Part shown: piece after piece, positions 6,671 to 10,761 of the stretch
Layout of the letters: every line of letters begins with the position of its first letter
Position numbering within the stretch: the stretch's first letter is position 1
Origin: Petrotoga sp. UBA5851
GTDB lineage: Bacteria; Thermotogota; Thermotogae; Petrotogales; Petrotogaceae
Assembly: GCA_002431635.1 (NCBI GenBank)
Contig: DJGH01000029.1
Span: forward strand, 2,754-13,514
Length of the DNA stretch: 10,761 bases
Reading direction: 5' to 3'
Notes under the pieces: generated by a model
Told to the model about the DNA's origin: nothing
Databases searched by the model: none
Seen by the model: only the letters and a program-made list of their open reading frames with translations
Made by a program: the position numbers and the translations under genes

Positions 6671-8137
6671 ATGAATATAAAAAGAGCAATTATATCTGTT
6701 TATAATAAGAACGGACTTGAAAAACTAGGAAGTTTTCTTTCTGATAATGGAGTAGAGATAATCAGTACAGGAGGAACGGCAGAGTACCTTATAAACCATG
6801 GTGTTCCTGTAAAAAAGATATCAGAATATACTGGTTTTCCGGAAATTCTTGAAGGAAGAGTAAAAACTCTTCATCCTAAGCTTTTTGGAGGTATCCTTGC
6901 AAAATGGGAGAAAAAAAACCAGGAAGAAGAACTTATAAAATATAATATTCCTATAATTGATATGGTTGTAGTGAATTTTTATCCTTTTGAGGAAGTTGCT
7001 CAGAATACTTCGGTTGAAAAGGAACTTATGGAAAACATTGATATCGGTGGAGTTGCCCTTCTTCGAGCAGCTGCAAAAAATTACAGGGATGTAGTACCGA
7101 TAATTGATCCTAAAGATTACGACGATATAATATACAGCATACAGGACTGCGGAGATGTGCCTTTACATAGCAGAAGAAAGTTAGCTCTGAAAGCTTTTTA
7201 TGAAACTGCTAAGTATGACTGTGCTATTCATCATGAACTTTCTGAGCTTTATGCCACAGAAAAATTTGAAAATGTGTTTTTTGAGATTATGGGTAATCTC
7301 AGATATGGGGAAAATCCACTTCAGGAAGCTACATTACTCAAGTTTGCGCAGAAGGAAAGCATTCTGGATAATATAGAAAATATAACTAAGCATAAAGTTC
7401 CTACTTTAAGAGCCGTCAAAGATCTGAGAATTCTCTATAAGTTTGCACTCAAAACAGATAAACAGATTCTGGCATTTGCCAAAAAAGGAACTTTTGTTTT
7501 TGCATATATTGATCCGGATAAGAATGATTATGATCTTTTTCTTAAGAATATAGATAATCTCAGGGGCGGAGTGGTATATACCGACAGTCCGGATATGATA
7601 AAAAGTCTGAAAAATCACCAGATTGATGCAGTGCTCACTTCAGTCGATGTTGAGAAAGATACGCTTATTGGATATAAGTCTATGGTTTTCAAAATGAAAA
7701 AAACAGAAATAAAACTCACAAAAGAGTACATTATAGATCAGGATCTCGTAGTAATCCAAGAGTACAGGGACATATCAATAGATGACAGAGAGGAAATAAA
7801 AGCCGCATTTGAAATAGCCCGTGAACATAAATCCGATTCAGTGGTGTATATAAAAGAGAATAAAATTTATTCTGGCATTCAAAGCGCACTGAACAGAAAT
7901 TATGCCCTTATACTCCTTCAGACAATAGTAAGTGATCTGGGAAATACGCTTGAAGGAGGAACTATAATATTTGATTCTGCCCTTAACAGCGAAAACTTGG
8001 TCAATAAGATAAAAGAACTTAAAATAGAAAAGGTGATTGTACCCCCGGCTCTTCCGTCAGATGCAAAATTTCTTTCGGAACTAGCACAGAACCGTGTTGA
8101 GGTTATTACAACACAAGCCAGATATCATAGATACTAG
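6671..8137 (+). CDS. purH: PurH-like protein: intact IMP cyclohydrolase domain, degenerate AICAR transformylase domain
   Basis: PurH normally does the last two steps of IMP synthesis: AICAR formylation (C-terminal domain) and ring closure of FAICAR (N-terminal MGS-like domain). This 488-residue protein starts after AGGAGG at 6657-6662. The cyclohydrolase half looks active: STGGTAEYL, GRVKTLHP with Lys65, NFYPF with Tyr104, and DIGGVALLRAAAKN with Asp124 and Lys136, aligning with human ATIC Lys66, Tyr104, Asp125 and Lys137. The junction motif LRYGENP (210-216) is kept. Beyond it, transformylase motifs are gone: the KHxNPCG position reads KKGTFVF (271-277), the GAGQxSRV position SALNRNYA (405-412), the SDAFFPF position FDSALNS (434-440), and GGSIRD is missing. 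The final RHFRH survives only as RYHRY. The frame is open throughout, so this is not recent decay. I infer cyclohydrolase activity only, with AICAR formylation lost or supplied elsewhere. Confidence 0.9.
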   Translation: MNIKRAIISVYNKNGLEKLGSFLSDNGVEIISTGGTAEYLINHGVPVKKISEYTGFPEILEGRVKTLHPKLFGGILAKWEKKNQEEELIKYNIPIIDMVVVNFYPFEEVAQNTSVEKELMENIDIGGVALLRAAAKNYRDVVPIIDPKDYDDIIYSIQDCGDVPLHSRRKLALKAFYETAKYDCAIHHELSELYATEKFENVFFEIMGNLRYGENPLQEATLLKFAQKESILDNIENITKHKVPTLRAVKDLRILYKFALKTDKQILAFAKKGTFVFAYIDPDKNDYDLFLKNIDNLRGGVVYTDSPDMIKSLKNHQIDAVLTSVDVEKDTLIGYKSMVFKMKKTEIKLTKEYIIDQDLVVIQEYRDISIDDREEIKAAFEIAREHKSDSVVYIKENKIYSGIQSALNRNYALILLQTIVSDLGNTLEGGTIIFDSALNSENLVNKIKELKIEKVIVPPALPSDAKFLSELAQNRVEVITTQARYHRY

Positions 8138-8149
8138 AACCCCTGAGTT

Positions 8150-8181
8150 AAAAAATTATTCAATAGTATTGAATTTTTTTT
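8150..8181 (+). terminator. Weak candidate terminator after purH
   Basis: ATTCAAT (8158-8164) pairs with ATTGAAT (8168-8174) around AGT. After two T/T mismatches an upstream A run can pair with the T run that ends at 8181. A U tract of eight follows the upper stem, but the stem has only one G-C pair. It abuts the promoter of the next unit. Confidence 0.4.
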
Positions 8182-8187
8182 AAAGTA

Positions 8188-8196
8188 TGGTATAAT
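8188..8196 (+). promoter_or_regulatory. Extended -10 promoter of the SRP RNA gene
   Basis: TGGTATAAT matches the extended -10 consensus TGnTATAAT exactly. A -35-like TTGAAT at 8170-8175 is 15 nt away, shorter than ideal, so the extended element probably does most of the work. It predicts a start near 8203-8205, just ahead of the SRP RNA. Confidence 0.7.
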
Positions 8197-8215
8197 TCAA
8201 TGAGTGGACCTACGC

Positions 8216-8316
8216 GTGGCCGGGTCCCACGCAACGGGGAGCTGTGAATCTGGTCAGGCCCGGAAGGGAGCAGCCATAAGCAGAATTCTTTGTGTGCCGT
8301 GGGGATACTCGGCCAC
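8216..8316 (+). ncRNA. ffs: Bacterial small SRP RNA (4.5S RNA type)
   Basis: This is the RNA of the signal recognition particle, which binds Ffh and targets nascent membrane and secreted proteins to FtsY and the translocon. The universal domain IV apical region is unmistakable at about 8251-8274: GGTCAGGCCCGGAAGGGAGC with the GGAA tetraloop and the internal loops that bind the Ffh M domain. The distal ends pair: GTGGCCG (8216-8222) with CGGCCAC (8310-8316), and CCCACG with CGTGGG inside them, giving the usual long rod of about 100 nt. There is no Alu domain, so it is the short form and not the Bacillus-like long form. Transcription probably starts some 10 nt earlier, so the primary transcript may be longer at both ends. 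Confidence 0.95.
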
Positions 8317-8326
8317 CTTTATTTTT
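8310..8326 (+). terminator. Possible SRP RNA terminator formed by its closing helix
   Basis: The 3' arm of the terminal SRP RNA helix is followed at once by TTTATTTTT (8318-8326), and there is no separate hairpin before the next gene. The helix plus U-rich run could terminate transcription, probably incompletely, since the next ribosome site starts at 8327. Confidence 0.4.
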
Positions 8327-8337
8327 GGAGGATAGTC

Positions 8338-9009
8338 ATGAAAAAAACTTTTCTTTTAGTTTTTATAATGATTCTGAGCTCTTTTAGCATAGCAGGCACC
8401 TTTTTGTCTTTAGGCACCTATGATGGCTTAGGTGTTGGGTATGCTGATCAAATCAGTTATCTTAGAGTTTCCATGAAAGACATGTCATTTTCCTCTAAAG
8501 TAAAGTTTTTTAATCATTATGAAGCTTACCTGGCAGTTAATTTTTTATTTAATAAACCTGTTGAAAATAATAACATCGGCGTCGGCCTTAAGATTATATC
8601 CGAAAATTTTTCTCTTGATGGTGGCTTCTGGAACTCCTTTTTCGAAAAACAGAAAGTGGGAGAAGATGAGATTGTCGGTCAATTTGGAATGAAGATAGGA
8701 ACAGATTTCAGGCTGAATAATCTACTCGCAGGTGTAAGTCTTAATTATGCAATGATGAATGTAACTAAAAACGAATCAGGTTTGAACTACTATATGCAGG
8801 CTCTTCCTATAGAGTTGGGCTTTATAAGAGGATTCTCTGGATATATAGGATACAGATTGTTTTCAAAGGACGATTTTAAAACTGACTTTATAATCAATTT
8901 TTCAGGAAAGTACTCGGTTATTCCCGGTGGAATGGTTTTTTACAAAATAAGTAGCAATAACGACATAAACTATAGTTTCTCACTTAAAGTTGACGGCTTA
9001 AGATTTTAA
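8338..9009 (+). CDS. Exported protein, probable outer-membrane beta-barrel, function unknown
   Basis: I do not recognise the family. The start at 8338 is set by GGAGGAT at 8327-8333; the longer frame from 8290 would read into the SRP RNA. The 223-residue product opens with a good Sec signal peptide: MKK, a hydrophobic core (residues 4-16) and SIA at 17-19 as the likely cleavage site. The mature part is Gly-, aromatic- and Asn-rich with alternating polar and hydrophobic stretches. It lacks any hydrophobic helix long enough to span a membrane and ends in a strand closing with Phe (LKVDGLRF), as outer-membrane barrels often do. About ten strands would fit this size. It lies immediately after the SRP RNA and 14 nt before the methyltransferase gene. 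Barrel topology is inferred from composition; a periplasmic beta protein is the alternative. Confidence 0.7.
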   Translation: MKKTFLLVFIMILSSFSIAGTFLSLGTYDGLGVGYADQISYLRVSMKDMSFSSKVKFFNHYEAYLAVNFLFNKPVENNNIGVGLKIISENFSLDGGFWNSFFEKQKVGEDEIVGQFGMKIGTDFRLNNLLAGVSLNYAMMNVTKNESGLNYYMQALPIELGFIRGFSGYIGYRLFSKDDFKTDFIINFSGKYSVIPGGMVFYKISSNNDINYSFSLKVDGLRF

Positions 9010-9023
9010 TACGGAGTGATCTT

Positions 9024-9773
9024 ATGGATAAAAAAAAGAAAAAGAAAGTTGAAAAAACTGAAGAAGTTCAGGTTATGGGACCGGAAGAACTCGCTCATCT
9101 CTCGGTTAAGGATGTACTCGGTATTTTTTCTTCTAAAAAAGAAGAAAAACCCGTTCCAGAGGAAAAAGTTGAGAAGTTTGAACACTACTATACTGCAGAA
9201 CCCACCTCGGAACTCCACACCAAGATAATACAGATAGAACTGAAAAATGGCCATGTTTATAATTTTACAGCCCCCAGTGGAGTTTACGGTAAAAAAAGAG
9301 TCGATAAGGCTACAGACCTTCTTGTCAATACCGCTGAGATAAGCGGTAAAAAGCTTTTAGATATCGGTTGTGGCTATGGGGTAATAGGTATTACTTTAAA
9401 AAAGGAAAATCCTTTCATGCAGGTTTATATGAGTGACATAAACAAAAGAGCAGTTGAATTTTCAAAAATAAATGCTAAAGACAACAATGCACAGGTTACA
9501 ATAAAATGGGGCAACATTTTTGATCCGTGGGAAGACGAAAAGTTTGACGTAATAATTTCAAATCCTCCTATAGTTGCCGGAAAAAACATTTGGATGAATA
9601 TAATAAAAGGTTCATTTATACATCTCAACCCTGAGGGTTCCCTCCAGCTTGTAGCATTTCATAACAAAGGTGGAGAAAGGATTTCGCAGTTTATGAAGGA
9701 CACCTTCGGAAATATGACTGAACTTATAAAATCGGGCGGAATACGAGTATATAAATCCGTAAAGGAAGAATAA
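9024..9773 (+). CDS. RsmC-like class I SAM-dependent methyltransferase
   Basis: This 249-residue protein has a Rossmann methyltransferase domain of the small-domain MTS type seen in RsmC/RlmG, enzymes that methylate guanine N2 in rRNA. SAM motif I is LLDIGCGYGVIG at 111-122, the acidic motif II residue is Asp138 (SDIN), and the catalytic NPPI tetrapeptide is at 180-183. The C-terminal strands (SLQLVAFHNKGG, then GGIRVYKS) match the MTS pattern. The substrate is inferred; proteins of this class also modify other targets. The first 55 residues are unusual: MDKKKKKKVEK followed by a charged, probably disordered linker, encoded by a long A-rich tract. The ribosome site GGAG at 9013-9016 gives a 7-nt spacing. 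The ecfA1 start follows its stop by 2 nt. Confidence 0.85.
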   Translation: MDKKKKKKVEKTEEVQVMGPEELAHLSVKDVLGIFSSKKEEKPVPEEKVEKFEHYYTAEPTSELHTKIIQIELKNGHVYNFTAPSGVYGKKRVDKATDLLVNTAEISGKKLLDIGCGYGVIGITLKKENPFMQVYMSDINKRAVEFSKINAKDNNAQVTIKWGNIFDPWEDEKFDVIISNPPIVAGKNIWMNIIKGSFIHLNPEGSLQLVAFHNKGGERISQFMKDTFGNMTELIKSGGIRVYKSVKEE

Positions 9774-9775
9774 TC

Positions 9776-10528
9776 ATGTTTTTTGGATGCGAAAATTTAA
9801 ATTTTGAATATGCAGATCAAAAAATTCTTAAAGATTTAACTCTTAACTTTAACAAAGGAGAGTTTGTTGGTCTGGTAGGCGACAACGGAAGCGGAAAGTC
9901 TACTCTTATGAAAGTACTGAGTGGAATACTCCTGCCTCAAAGCGGAAAGGTACTTTTTGATGATACCGTGATGTCTCCAAAAAACAAACAGTATGTAGGC
10001 TACATATTTCAGAATCCCGAAAATCAGATAGTGGGAGTAACAGTTGAAGAAGATGTAGCTTTTGGACTTGAAAATATTGGTATTCAAAGAGAAAGTATGA
10101 TAGAGCTTATCTCATGGGCATTGGATGTCGTTGGATTATCAAAATATGCAAAAGCTGATCCGAATACGCTTTCAGGCGGTCAAAAGCAAAGACTTGCAAT
10201 TGCAGCGATAGTAGCAATGAAGCCCGAAATAATTCTTATGGACGAACCCACAACCATGCTTGATCCTATAGGAAGGTCTGAAGTATATGAGGTTATTAAA
10301 AAATTGGTGTCTCTTAAAAAAACTATAATAATTGCTTCACATCATTCAGATGATCTTTCCTTGGTAAACCGGATAATAGGGCTTAAAGAAGGCAAAATTA
10401 TCTTTGACGGTAGCAGGGATTCTTTTTATAGCTCAGGAAAGTTAGCAGTCGAAGTACCTTTTGATATAAAACTCAAAAAAAACTTCAATAAGAGTTTTGA
10501 GCAGATGGTGGATCATTTATGTCAATAA
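9776..10528 (+). CDS. ecfA1: ECF transporter ATP-binding protein EcfA1
   Basis: One of the two ATPases powering an energy-coupling-factor importer, which with EcfT and interchangeable S-components takes up vitamins or transition metals. At 250 residues it is slightly short of the usual 270-280. All ABC motifs are intact: Walker A GDNGSGKST at 35-43, Q-loop FQNPENQ from residue 78 (the QNP form typical of CbiO/EcfA), signature LSGGQ at 132-136, Walker B IILMDE at 152-157, and the switch His in SHH at 189-190. The N-in-Walker-A form (GDNGSGKST) points to EcfA1 over EcfA2. The start at 9776 has AAAGGA at 9761-9766. The gene overlaps ecfA2 by 10 nt. No S-component is visible here, so the substrate is unknown. 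Confidence 0.93.
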   Translation: MFFGCENLNFEYADQKILKDLTLNFNKGEFVGLVGDNGSGKSTLMKVLSGILLPQSGKVLFDDTVMSPKNKQYVGYIFQNPENQIVGVTVEEDVAFGLENIGIQRESMIELISWALDVVGLSKYAKADPNTLSGGQKQRLAIAAIVAMKPEIILMDEPTTMLDPIGRSEVYEVIKKLVSLKKTIIIASHHSDDLSLVNRIIGLKEGKIIFDGSRDSFYSSGKLAVEVPFDIKLKKNFNKSFEQMVDHLCQ

Positions 10529-10761
10529 CAGCAGATAGTATAAGTTATACTTACGGAATCAATACACCTTTTGAAAAAACAGCCATAAAAAATGTTTCTA
10601 TTGAAATATCAAATGGAGACTTATGGCTTTTTGTAGGTCATACCGGTTCAGGGAAAAGTACACTCATAAATACTTTCAACGGACTTATCCTTCCGCAAAA
10701 AGGTAGCGTGAGCGTTGATGGCGAGGTAACAGGCAATAAAAATACAAATATGAAAAAGATA
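10519..10761 (+). CDS. ecfA2: ECF transporter ATP-binding protein EcfA2, 5' part
   Basis: Second ATPase of the ECF module, cut by the window end after 81 codons and too short to be bounded by a stop. It begins MSITADSISYTYG and carries Walker A GHTGSGKST at 40-48; the His-Thr version is characteristic of EcfA2, complementing EcfA1 upstream. The segment before it (TPFEKTAIKNVSIEI) is the normal A-loop/strand region. The ATG at 10519 overlaps the end of ecfA1 by 10 nt, with a GGTGG-like ribosome site about 7 nt upstream, so the two ATPases are likely translationally coupled. The Q-loop and later motifs cannot be seen, and EcfT would be expected to follow outside the window. Confidence 0.9.
   Translation, partial: MSITADSISYTYGINTPFEKTAIKNVSIEISNGDLWLFVGHTGSGKSTLINTFNGLILPQKGSVSVDGEVTGNKNTNMKKI

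Noticed and set aside
7406..8137. purH as a frameshifted pseudogene
   Set aside because: The reading frame is continuous to a family-like C-terminus, and local similarity (for example the segment around 393-403 and the last RYHRY) stays in frame, so the motif loss is by substitution.
8290..8337. Longer start for the exported protein at 8290
   Set aside because: It would begin inside the SRP RNA and place 16 residues before the signal peptide. The ATG at 8338 has its own ribosome site.
9006..9254. Overlapping frames on both strands at the start of the methyltransferase
   Set aside because: They are made of homopolymer codons (Phe runs on one strand, Lys runs on the other) and lack start signals; the methyltransferase frame explains the region.

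Overview
The window is low-GC bacterial DNA carrying core housekeeping genes. I see no mobile element, tRNA, 16S/23S/5S rRNA or CRISPR array. The mixture suggests a Gram-negative-type, anaerobe-like lineage, with Thermotogota (perhaps a Petrotogales/Kosmotogales relative) as my best guess. The pointers are a bacterial V/A-type ATPase operon, an HU whose C-terminal end resembles Thermotoga HU, a small bacterial SRP RNA, a probable outer-membrane barrel protein and an ECF transporter. The phylum is an inference from remembered family sequences, not a search result.

Region 1 (1-5738, + strand) is the distal part of a V/A-type ATPase operon in the order I (partial), K, F, E, A, B, D. Genes are tightly packed, with a 17-nt overlap between F and E, a 4-nt ATGA overlap between E and A, and 1-19 nt gaps elsewhere. 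Together they encode the membrane stator and rotor ring (I, K), central stalk (F, D), peripheral stalk (E) and catalytic head (A, B). The stalk-to-ring connector, subunit C, is not between E and A, where it is often found. The operon ends at an AU-rich hairpin that probably works in both directions.

Region 2 (5753-6581, - strand) holds a small acidic DUF1292-like protein and the nucleoid protein HU. HU has a clear promoter, a strong Shine-Dalgarno sequence and a textbook terminator.

Region 3 (6607-8137, + strand) is purH, transcribed divergently from HU. Its N-terminal IMP cyclohydrolase half keeps the expected catalytic residues. Its C-terminal AICAR transformylase half is full length but has lost essentially every diagnostic catalytic motif. 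This is the most unusual feature in the window and predicts that the formylation step is done by another enzyme.

Region 4 (8188-10761, + strand) begins with an extended -10 promoter and the small SRP RNA. Then come a signal-peptide protein with barrel-like character, an RsmC-like SAM methyltransferase with a lysine-rich N-terminus, and the two ATPases of an ECF vitamin/metal importer (ecfA1 complete, ecfA2 cut by the window end). Short gaps and overlaps make these four protein genes look like one operon, possibly fed by read-through from the SRP RNA promoter.
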